From contig OW203770.1 in assembly GCA_934045905.1 (NCBI GenBank), forward strand, positions 3,596,001-3,660,000: 64,000 nt of DNA, written 5' to 3'. A program made the translations under genes and the position numbers. Below are positions 23,967 through 35,562 of the stretch, one piece after another. Position 1 is the first letter of the stretch. Each line of letters starts with the position of its first letter. Below the pieces are notes generated by a model. The model was not told the DNA's origin. It saw only the letters and a list, made by a program, of their open reading frames with translations, and made no database searches. This DNA comes from Leuctra nigra. Its lineage: Eukaryota > Arthropoda > Insecta > Plecoptera > Leuctridae.

Positions 23967-24152
23967 AGGCCGTTGATTGCACATACTTCGTTATGTATCA
24001 ACTATCAATTGTTATTTTCGTGTTATACTTGTATGAGTTTGTCGTTTTTTAAGAATGATCCATTTTTGTCCTCACATCAATAATAATTGAATTTTTGTGA
24101 TTTATTTTAATCTCAGCTTTAATCAAGAATTTATTTGTCAGCTGTGTCCAAG

Positions 24153-24158
24153 AATAAA
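24153..24158 (+). terminator. Polyadenylation signal AATAAA of the serine/proline-rich gene
   Basis: AATAAA lies 187 bases after the stop, followed by a T-rich stretch. This gives a short, credible 3' UTR. Confidence 0.6.
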
Positions 24159-24159
24159 G

Positions 24160-25240
24160 ATTTTTATGGAAATTACTATTTGTTTTAGTACTGCATTCAC
24201 AATTCTGTTATGCAGTAAAATTTGATTTACTCTAAATACTTATTTTATGTAGTTTTTGTTAATGTTAAAAATAACAACAAATATTCAATTTATAATAACT
24301 ATAATGCGATACTGCTACGGTGCTACTCCAATTGCAAATCACATGAAATTAATTTCTTAACTTGATGTCATAGTTCATATTATGTTTTTGTTAAAACTCT
24401 ATGCATGTAAATATTTATTTTAATACCAAATAACACGTGTATTTGTGATGAAGTAAGCGCCTCGTCAAGATAACCTGTTAAATAATTTGCTTCTTTGGTG
24501 CTGACTTTAGCAAGTGACTAGATACAACACAATCAGTCCAGCGGAAGAAATAATGACATTCAATTGCATGTTGAAAAAATTGTCTATTTCTCATACTAGA
24601 TAAAAGGAGACTTGTTCTCAGTCTGCTCAGAATTTCAATTTGAGCAAAGTTTTAGATGCATGTTTTAATGTATGTTGTAATGCTGGAATTTGTTCAAAAT
24701 AAAATAATGGGACTAATTCCATGTCAATCAAAATACTGTTTTTCTATGAAATTGGGTTATTATGAAATTAATACCTACCCACAAGTACGTACTTGATATT
24801 TTCTTTATAATGTGCAAATTTTAAATAAATTGATATCACTCTGAAATCTACCCGATATTTTATTTTTACCAATTGCATGATGTGGTAGTAATTATGTACT
24901 AAAAATCCTGGAATCAGTTTGACATCTAGTGGAGCGGTCGCTCCACCCAGCCAAGTCGTACTGTACTCTCGCAATCACTCAACATACCATAAATGCCTAA
25001 TTAACTGAGGAGCAAACCAAACACTTTTACTGTAAGCAACAACCTGGCATTTTCGGCCTACTGGATCTTAAAATTGGAAAATCTCACATTGTTGCGAAAT
25101 ATCTTAATTTCGAGCTATGGCCCACCCCACTACATATACCAAATTTGGGAACAATAGGTTATGCCATTAGCGAGCTAGAGGGCCGTGAAATACATAAAAT
25201 TACACCACTTTCTGATTCTGATTCTGATGATGATATCAGG
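24160..25240. other. AT-rich spacer without recognisable gene
   Basis: No exon-like or RNA-like structure was seen. A small TTCTGATTCTGATTCTGATG simple repeat lies at 25210-25230, directly before the 120-bp tandem array. Confidence 0.5.
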
Positions 25241-25249
25241 AAAAGTTGC

Positions 25250-26600
25250 TGTCACCGCCACAGCCTAAACGGCTGAACCGATCAACCTGAAACTTTTACC
25301 ACATGTGCACTTTTGGCGTCTGATGATACCTTGCTTCTTGTGATTTTTTGTGCCGCCATTTTTAAACCGGAAGTGACGTCATATCTCAAAAACGTCTGGG
25401 CCGATTAGAACGAAATTAGCGCCATTCGATTTAGATGGTCATATATATGAAGTATCAAAAAATAAATATTATTTTCTTATTTTCTAAACCGGAAGTGACG
25501 TAAAAAATACGCAATATTTAACTTATTTCAACAAATTATACTTAAAAGTTAAAATACATACATAATTAAATTACATTGTAACATAGACAATATAATTTAT
25601 AAATTCAAGGTTGCAGTGTTCTCGGCCGCCATTCCTGAAACCGGAAGTGACGTCATATATCTAAAACGCCAGTACCGATTCCAACTGAACTAGCTCCTGC
25701 GTATTCATTCTGCTATTTATTTGAAAAATCAATTGTGAAAAATGAATAAACAAATTAACGGAACCGGAAATGGCGGCAGGAACCACTAAATGAAACCGGA
25801 AGTGACGTCATATATTACAAACGGCATGACCGATTTTATGGAAATATAAGGATTATGAATTCAGATGGTCGTTCATGAAGTATCAACTAGATAAAACTAG
25901 ATTGTTTTCTTATTACCCTACCGGAAATAACGTCATAAATATGCTAAATTACGTCATAAATATGCTAAATGACACAAAATTCACCACTTTATACTTTCAA
26001 ATAGATATTAGTAAACGTACATTGTAAAAAATTATAAATTCAAGGTTGCAGTGTTCTCGGCCGCCATTTTTAAAACCGGAAGTGACGTCATATATCGAAA
26101 ACGGTTGTACTGATTGCAACCAAATTTAGGAAATGTGTAGGTCTAATATTTATGAATTAAAGACGACATTATTTTCGGCTGCCATTGTTAAAACCGGAAG
26201 TGACGTCATATATCGAAAACGGCTGTACCGATTGCAACTAAATTATGTAAATATGTAGGACATATGATTATTGATTATGAATTCAAGACGACATTATTTT
26301 CGGCCGCCATTTTTAAAACCGGAAGTGACGTCATATATTGAAAACGGCTGTACCAATTGCAACCAAGTTTTGGAAAAATGTAGGACTAATAATTATGAAT
26401 TCAAGAAGACATTATTTTCGGCCGCCATTCAAAACCGGAAGTGACGTTATATATCGAAAACGGCTGTACCGATTGCAATCAAATTATGTAATTTTGTAGG
26501 ACTTATAATTATGAATTCAAGACGACATTATTTTCGGCCGCTATTTCAAAACCGGAAGTGGCGTCATATATCGAAATCGGCTGGACCGATTGGTACGAAA
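25250..26600. repeat. Degenerate ~120-bp tandem array with CCGGAAGTGACGTCA in nearly every unit
   Basis: CCGGAAGTGACGT (or one mismatch) occurs at 25367, 25489, 25641, 25796, 26076, 26194, 26319, 26435 and 26552. The last five are spaced 116-125 bp apart. Each regular unit also has TATATCGAAAACGGCTGTAC, CGATTGCAACCAAATT and TTTTCGGCCGCCATTTT. The motif fuses an ETS site (CCGGAAGT) with a CRE (TGACGTCA), and GCCGCCAT resembles a YY1 core. It sits left of a fold-back element and may belong to a larger mobile unit. Confidence 0.85.
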
Positions 26601-26757
26601 CCTTAGCTTTTCTTCTTGGATAATCATTTTAATCCTTTACCAAACGCAACTTTTCTTAGTACCTATCCAAATCGTTTGAGGCGTATTTTTTTTAAAGAAA
26701 TTAGTCCTTGCTTGGACATGTGCTACAAGCAGTATGAATAAACTAACAAAAGAAGTG

Positions 26758-29294
26758 ATATCCCAGAAAAAAACACTCCGTGTAAAAAAGGCAGCCAAGT
26801 CACTTTACTTTAAAAAAATTCAACACCGAAAAGGAGTGATATCAAAAAAGGAGCCAAGTCAATGACATTTCCAAATATTTAATCGTATTTTTGAAATAAA
26901 AGAATGAACACCGAGAAATACTTTACAAAAGGACTTGGCGCATCGTTTTTTTAAAGACATTTTTCTATTCATAAGCATATGCCATTTATATACAATCGTA
27001 GGGAAACATCTTTCAATTACATATTATACATACCTACTGTAAAATATTTTCTATTTAAATATATACGCGATTAAACTTGTAGTGAGGGCTGTTAGCACAT
27101 ACATTTGGCAAAATAGTGCAAAATGTGATACTAATTTTTCCTTTGGCAGTCTTATAGGAAATTTTCCGCTCTTTCATAATTTCGATATCCTCAAAAAATC
27201 GGGCGGCCATTTTGGGCTCCAGGGCTGTCCAAAGTACCAAAAAGAGTGTATTTCAGTGAAATTATAATACTTTTGTCAATTTATTGTTTTTGTATAATAA
27301 ACGATGTGTCAGGAAGGTACGATAAAAAAATAAAAATTCTAAGTCTAACCAAAGCTGTATTTATTCAAGAAATTAAAGATGTCGGCGGGTAAGCTCTAAA
27401 ATGACCGCCATTTTCAGGGAATTTGTGCTTCAAGGTTGCAGTTGTTTATGTTGGTTCATATTATGTACTTTTAACTTAAAAATCAATGGGTCACGAAATT
27501 AACCCTTTGGGGGGTGGGGGGTGGAGACCTAAAGGTTTCGATATCTGTACAATAGCCCACACTAGCTAGAGAAAAATGGTTCCTTGCACATACTAAAGAA
27601 AATGTGCTCTCTTCAAAAAAAAATACGAGAACTCAAAATTATGCCGCCATCTTGGATAAAAAGAGTTTATTTTTCATTTTTCGTAAAATTTAGTAAGTTT
27701 TATAAGCACTACGAAAAAGTTTATTGGACATAAAATATAGCCCTAATACTAATAATTACATTTTTAATTTGCATATTTTCTGTATCTCCAACCGTTCTCA
27801 TTGAAATTGCATTCTTGTATTGAAAAAACGTCCCAGGATAGGGAGTTTAGCATGTAATGTTCGTCCAGGAGGCGGTGACTCGAAACATTTGCAGTGAACA
27901 AGGGATGACCAAAACAGCTAATTTATCATGATTTTTGAACTGCTGAGCACAAAAGAACTAAATATAATCGCGTCTCATTCAAGATGGCGACATAATTTTG
28001 TGATCTTGTGATTTTTTTCGAACAGAGCACAATTTTATTTGTGTTTGCAAGAAATTATTAGTCCCTATCTACTATCGTTTATTTTACTGATATCGAAACA
28101 TTTAGGTCTCCACCCCTCACCCCCCAAAGGGTGAATTTCGTGATCCATCAATATTTAAGATAAAGGTCCATAATATTAACCTACATAAGCAACTACAACC
28201 TTAAAAAACGAATTCCCTGAAAATTACTGGCATTTTAGAGCTTATCCGCCGACATCTTTAATTTCTTGAATAAATACAACTTTGGTTAGACCTAGAATTT
28301 TTATTTTTTTATCGTACCTTCCTGACACATCGTTTATTATAAAAGAACAATAAATTGACCAAATTATTATAATTTTACTGAAATACACTCCTTTTGGCAC
28401 TTTGAACAGCCCTGGAGCCCAAAATGCCCGCCCGATTTTTTGAGGATATCGAAATTAAGAAAGAGCGGAAAATTTCCTATAAGACTGCTAAAGGAAAAAT
28501 TAGTATCACATTTTGCACTGTTTTTGTGCTTACAGCCCTCACTATTGTTGCCTATGTTTTCTATAAATACACAATAGTTATCTTCGTAATATTGTTTCGT
28601 GGTCAACATAATTAAGTCTCATGCGTTATACCTTCGCATCATGAAATACATTTCAATTAATCCACATTTTATAAAATACATTTCACAAAGTACACAGTGA
28701 CGTCACATTGAATTTATATTAAAAAAATTATCTTAATACACTTGACACTTCAAAAATATATAATAGTGTTCCATAGATAGTTAGTAATTATTTGACAACG
28801 TTTCATGATTTCCTTCAGTCAAGATCAAATTATGAAAAGATACCCTTCTAATATCACCATATTAACAGTACTGCAAGAACATGTATGAGCCCACTTCCAA
28901 TTGTTATTTAATTCTTCCACCCTTATATTACTTATCTATTAAAGCATGAAATCTTTCTTCTATCGCTATTGACAAAACTATTAAATAGCCATTACTAATA
29001 AAATTGATATTGATATTCATAGATTCTGGCTCTTATAGAAAGAGGAAAATGTACCTTCTTGTAAATTTCTGTCCACTTATAGGATATAATGATGTCTTTA
29101 AAAAAACGATGCGCCAAGTCCTTTTGTAAAGTATTTCTCGGTGTTTATTCTTTTATTTCAAAAATACGATTAAATATTTGGAAATGTCATTGACTTGGCT
29201 CCTTTTTTGATATCACTCCTTTTCGGTGTTGAATTTTTTTAAAGTAAAGTGACTTGGCTGCCTTTTTTACACGGAGTGTTTTTTTCTGGGATAT
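26758..29294. mobile_element. 2.5-kb fold-back element
   Basis: The ends ATATCCCAGAAAAAAACACT and its complement are inverted. Matching arm segments are 26758-26965 with 29090-29294, and about 27085-27660 with 27980-28525. The apparent reading frames at 27082-27267 (plus) and 28367-28609 (minus) are the two arms of one palindrome, not genes. The right arm has about 440 bp of extra sequence (about 28530-29090). The unpaired centre is about 27664-27980. No transposase is seen. Confidence 0.85.
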
Positions 29295-29295
29295 T

Positions 29296-29901
29296 GTTTA
29301 TTGAGCGAGCGTCTTCTTTTGGCACGGACCTCTGTTTTTTTTGTTTTTGTTTTTTTTCTGTTACCTGACGATATAAAGATCAGAGTTTTTCTTCGATCGA
29401 GCTGAAATTTTGCACACATGTAAAACCAACCTTCTCTGTTTACAGACACTAGTTTTTTTGAAATCCATTCATTGGTTAAAATTTAAATAAATATCTCCTG
29501 ATAGGCTGAAAAATGAAAACGGTCTTCGATAATTCTGATCAAACTCATATTTTGCATGATCATTAAGACCAACATTGTCTCTTATTTTACAAAATTTCGT
29601 CCCAATCAGTTAAGAACGTATAAACTTATTGACATTTTTCAAATCTGTCAGATATGAAGTATCGAAATGAATGTTTTCCAGTGCCACTTGAATTGAATCT
29701 GATTTGCTATATTTACCAGGGTGCTTAGATGCTATTTTCAAGTTTCAATGAAAAGCATTATGTTGTGTTGATTGAGTGATCATATTTCAATTCAATATGG
29801 ATGAATATGTTTTCTGTGCGTTGTGTACGCATTTCTGGTTCGAGAATTTGCACGTCCCTGTGCTCGCTCATCAACGCGTTATACAGAGCGTTTTCCTAGT
29901 A
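29296..29901 (+). mobile_element. Non-autonomous Helitron, about 600 bp
   Basis: It starts in TTGAGCGAGCGTC and continues with GGCACGGACCTCTG and CCTGATAGGCTGAAAAATG. It ends in the hairpin CGCTCATCAACGCGTTATAC, AGAGCG and CTAG at 29901, with T following. This is the most compact of the five copies and directly abuts the right end of the 2.5-kb fold-back. Confidence 0.75.
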
Positions 29902-29904
29902 AAA

Positions 29905-30680
29905 TTAACATTAAACAGACTCTGCTGATCTTGACAATATTGTTAGTAGCTATCTGAATTGACTCCCAATTAATGTGGGTGGAAAGGTGTTTATTCTCTT
30001 TCTATGCCGGGGATGAAACTCCATATTCACTGCTTGACTGTTAATTATGTGTAGCATATTGTCGCTGCTCCACTCGCCGATGTGCCTACTCTGTATTCGC
30101 CCATTCGTCAGCAAGAGTATACTTATTTGTTCCATATCCATTTTATGCTCCTACTAAGAAAATTGGTTTTGAACATCATGCAATGCAAAGTGTGCCAGTT
30201 TTGTTGATGCAAATCAATATTAATATTCAGATATGGTCTTTAGAATGATATCTGCTTGAGAAATATTATGTATGTGGTTTAAATAAGAAATTACAAGCAT
30301 TTTTTAGTAGCCATCTCGAAAAAAGTGAAATGGTCTTTGGAACAAATAAGCACTCACCTAACGCAATCTCTTATATACATAAACAATAGTTCAATGCATT
30401 TGATAAAAGCTCGACACAAAATTATTCACTTTAAAAACTTCGGTTCTTGCGTTACGATATTATTTTCATTCTTTATTTATGACATAGGGAACATGTATAA
30501 AATATTTTCTTTAAATGAATACATTTTAGTCCGAGGAATTGCATTTTATATGTAATTTTTGTAATTGACTTATTTTCAAGCAATAACAAATCATCCATTC
30601 AAGTCTTATTGAAATATCGATCTTGTCTACCTCGATAGATCACAATACAGTCTGCTACTATTGACCTAATCAGACTAGAG
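29905..30680. other. Spacer without recognisable gene
   Basis: AT-rich, with short unsupported open frames only. It lies downstream of the lectin paralogue on the minus strand. Confidence 0.5.
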
Positions 30681-30685
30681 AATGT

Positions 30686-30882
30686 CTATTCAAGGTTGTA
30701 TTCACAGATGAACGGCCATTTATCATCCTCCTTCACAGTCCAGTATCCGTATCGGACGCGATTGAATATGTCCTGCCAGTTGTATCCAGCATAGGGATGG
30801 GTCGTGAAGTTCCCACTGGGTTGGTAAGTGTTGTCGTACCAGCGAGTATACCCGGTCTCGTTCAGGGGAGCTCCTGCAACCA
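30686..30882 (-). pseudogene. C-type lectin-like paralogue, last exon
   Basis: Acceptor TTGGTTGCAG lies on the minus strand just right of about 30880. The exon reads G-A-P-L-N-E-T-G-Y-T-R-W, then NTYQPSGNFTTHPYAGYNWQ, KVKED-like residues and the closing WPFICEYNLE before the stop. This is the C-terminal half of a C-type lectin-like fold. It keeps phase with the upstream exon at 34029-34545 and is clearly homologous to 48182-48393. The exon is intact, but the locus is broken upstream. Confidence 0.8.
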
Positions 30883-31836
30883 AATTCAATATCATCACAC
30901 CGTCAACTCAGACACCCTTCCAAGCCATGTTCTCTGTTTGTTATGTCTAATATGCTTCTGGACGGAGGTATATATTTCCGATATACTTGAAATTTTGGTG
31001 ACTTATTGATAATCATGCAAAACTCAATCCCTGAAAAAATTAAACAATTCGCGTGTCCAGTTTCTGAGATAAATTGATTTGTCTCCATCATGTTATCTTA
31101 TGGCGGAAAAAGAAAATCGTGTAATATTAAGACTATTATGAAGATCTATTTTTTTGTGTCGATAGATTTTAACGAAATTTTTTATAATGGTAGACATATG
31201 AACATACTATCAGAAAAAAAAATTGAAAACAATACCGACGTGAGCTATTTTAAAAGTTATAAACCAAATTCGAAATTATTTTCCTATACCTCCCATGTTA
31301 AAGTTTTGTTCATCCTCTGATTACATAAAATTAAAAACTCATTGTTGGGTTGGAGTTGCAAACTACAGGACTTTAAATAAGTCTGTTAGTCTTAAATGTA
31401 GTTGAAATGTAGGCAAACGTTTTTTGAACTTGTAATTTCAAGAAAAATATTTTTGTATATCGATCGATTGCTCTGCCTTAAGGTAAGACTGTACGCCCTA
31501 TACTGACAATGTTAATTTTGAGTTTGTTTATGTACCTTTTCTCAGGAAGTACTTGACCTACATCTTTGAAATTTTAACTATGCATTGAGGTCATATGGAG
31601 ATCAATTTAAGTCCATTTTTGTTCAATTTGATGGTGTAATTCTCTTTTAATAATTTTTCAAGGTCAAATATTTTTACATTGTCAAAATTGCAACATTTTT
31701 CATTGCATTTTATTATTTTTAACAATAAATATCAATGGTATTGCATTCAAAATGGACTTGTTGAGAATGTAGGTTTCTGTGGAAAACTTCCATGGAGTCA
31801 GGATGATACAAAGGGATGTGCGTTGTGAAAAATATC

Positions 31837-31909
31837 CGACCGAACCGGGGCTCGAACCCGGGACCTCTCACTTGCCGTGTGAGAGCTCTACCAACTGAGC
31901 TACCCGGTC
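31837..31909 (-). tRNA. tRNA-like gene, apparent anticodon GGC (Ala)
   Basis: A 73-nt cloverleaf can be drawn: acceptor GACCGGG/TTCGGTC (two G-T pairs), D arm GCTC...GAGC, anticodon arm CTCAC/GTGAG with loop ACGGCAA, T arm CCGGG/CCCGG with loop TTCGAGC. Both Pol III boxes are present (TAGCTCAGTTGG, GGTTCGAGCCC) and a TTTTT terminator follows directly. Position 33 is C instead of U and the G3-U70 pair of alanine tRNAs is absent, so function as tRNA-Ala is doubtful. Confidence 0.6.
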
Positions 31910-32173
31910 GGACGGACGGACACTAGACACAACGCACTGATGAGGGTTAGAGATCTCCTAGGAGAATGGAATGAAGGTAATGATTGGACATTACAAGCTA
32001 TCAGACCATCGGAAACGATACTGTCACCATGTCTCTTTGCACTAGCGTGCGCAACCCTCTTTTACTCGACTTAACGAGTTGCTTTTCAGCTCGAATGATG
32101 AGAATGTAGGTTTCTGTGGAAAACTTCCATGGAGTCAGGATGATACGAAGTGATGTGCGTTGTGAAAAATATC

Positions 32174-32246
32174 CGACTGAACCGGGGCTCGAACCCGGGA
32201 CCTCTCACTTGCCGGGTGAGAGCTCTACCAACTGAGCTACCCGGTC
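32174..32246 (-). tRNA. tRNA-like gene, second direct copy (GGC)
   Basis: Same fold as the copy at 31837, with loop CCGGCAA and one acceptor substitution (CGACTGAA on the plus strand) that weakens the stem. Flanks are near-identical to the first copy over about 190 bp. Confidence 0.55.
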
Positions 32247-32376
32247 GGACGGACGGACACTAGACACAACGCACTGATGAGTTCCCTGATGAGAACTGAT
32301 GAGAACCCTCATGAGTTCCCTGATGAGAACTGATGAGAACCCTCATCAGTGCGTTGTGTCTAGTGTCCGTCCGTCC

Positions 32377-32449
32377 GACCGGGTAGCTCAGTTGGTAGAG
32401 CTCTCACCCGGCAAGTGAGAGGTCCCGGGTTCGAGCCCCGGTTCGGTCG
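32377..32449 (+). tRNA. tRNA-like gene, inverted copy (GGC)
   Basis: Same 73-nt cloverleaf on the plus strand, loop CCGGCAA, perfect A and B boxes, TTTTT two bases after the 3' end. Upstream at 32275-32345 a 34-bp unit (GAGTTCCCTGATGAGAAC...) is duplicated. Confidence 0.6.
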
Positions 32450-32877
32450 GATATTTTTCACAACGCACATCCCTTCGTATCAAAATGGACTTGTTTGTCC
32501 TAATTAATGTGCTGAAGGTACAGTAAAAATTTCAGTTCATTATCTCCGATGGATTCCAAAAAAAAGGAACATAACATTGAAAAATAATATAAAAGAGATA
32601 AACGCATTTGAAATATACAGAACAAGTTGCCATTGCATTTACTAATGCAGGAGACTATTTTTCGACGAAAATATGGTAAATTAAAAATAATGTATTTAGA
32701 GTGTAACCACGGCAATACACTTTCACAAAACAATTTATATATAATTAAACTAATTATTAAAAAAAAAAAATTATTCCCCAAATTTTATTTTTTAGTACAG
32801 TCTTACCTTAAGCAAAACGTGTTCAATATAGTTAGTACTCTGAGAGGCCTGGGTAATCGAAATGGAAACGCACAGTT

Positions 32878-33131
32878 CTTCAAAGTGCATTTTTTATAAA
32901 TCTTGTCTTACCACTACAGATTTAAAAAAAAATCAGATAGTATAGAGACCCAACGCCTATACAATATCACTAATATTGTTTAGACGTTGGTAGAGACCCT
33001 TTACAACCAACCTAATATAATTAATATTGCCACACACTGGAGTTATTTTCTATTAGGCTGTAATGGGTCCCTACTATCTGATTTTGTAAAATTCTGTACT
33101 GATAAGACAAGATTTAAAAAATACACTTTGA
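32878..33131. mobile_element. Fold-back MITE
   Basis: TTCAAAGTG, a T-rich spacer and AAATCTTGTCTTA are mirrored at 33105-33131. Inner blocks CAGATAGTA and GGGTC-CTACTATCTG also pair. Some inner words (ACTGGAGTT, ATCAGATAGTA) recur in the TTAA elements at 48421 and 51170, suggesting distant relationship. Confidence 0.65.
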
Positions 33132-33352
33132 AATTCAGTCATTTTAAAAATTTTAGATGAAAATTGTCACATTGCTTAAAACATTATTCTGAAAAAAAGT
33201 TGAATATTTTCGGCTAAGCTTCATGATTTAAATACCATCTGTTATGGCCCAGTGCATCTTGTTTAAAGTTGAAAATTGAAATTTGCGTGGGCCTGCGTGT
33301 GTGGTACTGTTTTCCAAACATGTCCCTGGAATGATTGGCTTTTACAAATTAA

Positions 33353-33979
33353 AAGGTGGCTGTATATCACGTGACTTTATTTCTCTACATCCGATCAAAA
33401 GAAATAGTTACCTATGAGTACATACCTTACATCGTTCATGTTGAGTAATCCAAGGTGATTTGTGATGGAAACTCACTGCATACTTGAGCTTATCAATATT
33501 TGCAGTCAATATTGTTAATTTTGCAGTGATTTTATAATAAAAACAACACAAATATCGAGTATACGTACGCGTGTGAAAACTGTCAAAACCAAGTGCTGTT
33601 CGTTTAAACATTACATTCATAATAGTGGATATAATTAATATCTCAACATTTCGTTGGAAAGAGGAAGAAAGAGCGCATGTTATACATTCTGACCTTGCGT
33701 CAGGTTTGTGATGCATATGTGACTTTTTATTAGAGTAATGTTTGCTGTTCTTGGCAACTCGTAGAATTTCCTTCAACTTCAGGTCTTGATTTGAGAATAT
33801 TTAAGTGCAAGGAAGTAAAATCATCTAATATGTTATTTTCGCAGTTCTTTTCTGCGTAGATAAGTTCCAACAGATGTGTCCTAACTTATCTGATGAGGGA
33901 GAAGTCTTTGCTAAACTGAACCCTTCCATTAGAAAATGTGTAGCTTTTTGGTTAAAAAGTCACGTGATATACAGCCACC
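33353..33979. mobile_element. ~630-bp TIR element (GGTGGCTGTATATCACGTGA)
   Basis: GGTGGCTGTATATCACGTGA at the left end is mirrored by TCACGTGATATACAGCCACC at the right, with TTAA near both ends. Its interior, including AATATCTCAACATTTCGTTG and TTGATTTGAGAATATTTA, recurs at 35295-35530 and 61500-62020 without these ends. Confidence 0.75.
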
Positions 33980-34028
33980 TTAAATGACTATGCATTGACC
34001 TTCGGTAAAAATTTATCGACTTGCATAC

Positions 34029-34545
34029 CTTCAACAGTCCTCCAGTTCTCGTCACCTCCCCCAAGTCTATTCGAACAAATAAGCGATACGTGATGGAGCC
34101 ACTTCTGGCAGGAAAATTTTTATATGCACTTTTTTGTTTTGATGTTCGTGTTTCCACAAGGCAGTGAAAAAGGAGAAACAAATTAAATGTAGATTTAGTT
34201 ACAAGTTTACTTTTTCAGCCATAACAAACAACTAAAGCAAATTTTATATCATTTATTTACATAAATAAACCCTTTACAACCGCCATTATCATAGTACCAA
34301 AGAATCCACCAGAGGTCAGTCATGTTCCTTATTTTCTCGAATGGATCCCGGCAAAGAAGAAAGTGCCGCTGTCAAATCCAGGCGGCAGGTCGAACGTTTC
34401 CATCAGAATGTCCGCTTCCTCCTGTGAGTTGAGGATCACGAGATGCGTTCCTTCATCGAGACAGAACCGCTCAGCTTCGCTCCAGAGCACCCAATGATCG
34501 GAGTACTTGAAGTAGCCGAATCCAGGGATCAGAATGTACCCGGGC
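34029..34545 (-). pseudogene. C-type lectin-like paralogue, central exon split by an insertion
   Basis: The exon starts after acceptor CGTTGCAG at 34545 and mirrors 50476-50720 almost base for base (PGYILIPGFGY, EAERFCLDEGTHLVILNSQE, FDSGTFFFAGIH). After the last His a 270-bp insertion (34071-34340) brings an in-frame stop within four codons. The remaining exon end (GGGDENWRTVEG) continues at 34029-34070 to an intact donor. No GT-AG pair would remove the insert cleanly. No signal-peptide exon was found upstream. I treat the paralogue as broken in this assembly. Confidence 0.8.
34071..34340. mobile_element. 270-bp TIR insertion in a lectin exon
   Basis: Compared with the intact paralogue, 272 bases are added. 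The insert ends TCGAACAAATAAG and CTTATTTTCTCGA pair in 11 of 13 positions and the dinucleotide AT is duplicated on both sides. That describes a small DNA transposon rather than an ordinary intron. Confidence 0.7.
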
Positions 34546-35294
34546 CTGCAACGATCATCAGTGTAAAAGTTCTTTGAAATGCGATTGATAAGAAAGTCGT
34601 ATTTTGCGAATAAAGGAGGGAAGCAATATAATCAAGGTCTTCTGGAAATTTCTACAAATTTGCAAAGAAATTCGAAATTCTAGAAGGCCGTTTCACCATG
34701 GCAACACAACTTTACATGTAAATCTGCGCTTTTCAGATAAAAAAAAAAACGTAAAAATAAAGCAGTAAAACCCTCATAGCTCGGTAAAATACACGATAAC
34801 GTATATTTAAAAATGTTATAATAAAATATTACATCTGATACACGCTATAGTTTTTTTTAAATTCTATGCGTGGGAAAGCAGCATATTTCATTTTTAAAAA
34901 TATCAGCATGACTTTTTCCGTATGGTCGCAATGTTAAACTGAGAAAGATACTGTATACTTTGAAGCGATATATCTCGAAAATTAGTTCACGTTGACCACT
35001 TTGTCATGCCATATTATAATGCAGAACATACAAATCTATTTATATGAATTTGAAAGATTTTTCACGAAGAGTGAATTTCAGGGATCTCTCTTATTCTTGT
35101 GAAAGTGTGTTGCTCTATTACCTCGGAAATGTTGGAAACTGTGAAGAATTATGCCCAATTCCACACTAGCAACTTTTGGTTGATCAACTTGGATCAGCAC
35201 ATGTGCAGTTGGCACCAAAGTGACACTGCACAAGAGCAGAAGTTGATCAACTAGATGATTTTTTATTTACCAGTAATTTTACGCATGAACACTC

Positions 35295-35530
35295 CTTTCA
35301 TGTTAGGTTATGCATGTTGAGTTATTCAAGACGAATTGTGAAGGACATTCACTCATACCGAGCTTATTAATATTTTCAGTCAATAGAAGTTATTTTATGC
35401 AGTGATTTATTAATTTTAAAAAAATCTCGTGTGTAAATATGCATGTAAAAACTGTCAAAACCCAGTGCTTTTACATTCATGATTTAATTAATATCTCAAC
35501 ATTTCGATGGAAAGATGAAGAAAGAGGTTG
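35295..35530. repeat. Partial copy of the 33353/61500 repeat
   Basis: Shares GGACATTCACT, GCAGTGATTTATTA, AAAACTGTCAAAAC and AATATCTCAACATTTCG in order with the other copies. A SINE interrupts the sequence just downstream. Confidence 0.65.
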
Positions 35531-35562
35531 GCATCTAGGTCAGGACTACAGTACATCTTGGA

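Larger units (their letters stand above)
31763..32480. mobile_element. Compound insertion with three tRNA-like copies and 15-bp target duplications
   Basis: CAAAATGGACTTGTT flanks the segment exactly (31748-31762 and 32481-32495). Inside are two direct copies and one inverted copy of a unit: GTGCGTTGTGTCTAGTGTCC, a 73-nt tRNA-like sequence, ATATTTTTCACAACGCACAT and a tail with CCATGGAAGTTTTCC. Long duplications point to target-primed retrotransposition of a tRNA-derived unit, followed or accompanied by rearrangement. Confidence 0.75.
31482..32807. mobile_element. TTAA-flanked element interrupted by a tRNA-containing insertion
   Basis: The termini GGTAAGACTGTAC and GTACAGTCTTACC are flanked by TTAA at 31478-31481 and 32808-32811. 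About 600 bp are its own AT-rich sequence; the rest is the segment 31763-32480. It lies in the intron of the lectin paralogue. Confidence 0.75.

Noticed and set aside
27082..28609. Two similar 61-80-residue frames, one per strand
   Set aside because: They are the two arms of one fold-back element and show no known domain.
32174..32449. Genuine tRNA-Ala gene cluster
   Set aside because: C33, weak acceptor pairs, no G3-U70, and a common 15-bp insertion duplication favour a tRNA-derived mobile unit, though Pol III signals are intact.
34071..34340. Treating the lectin exon insert as an intron
   Set aside because: No GT-AG pair at or near the insert ends on the minus strand; inverted ends and an AT duplication fit a transposon better.
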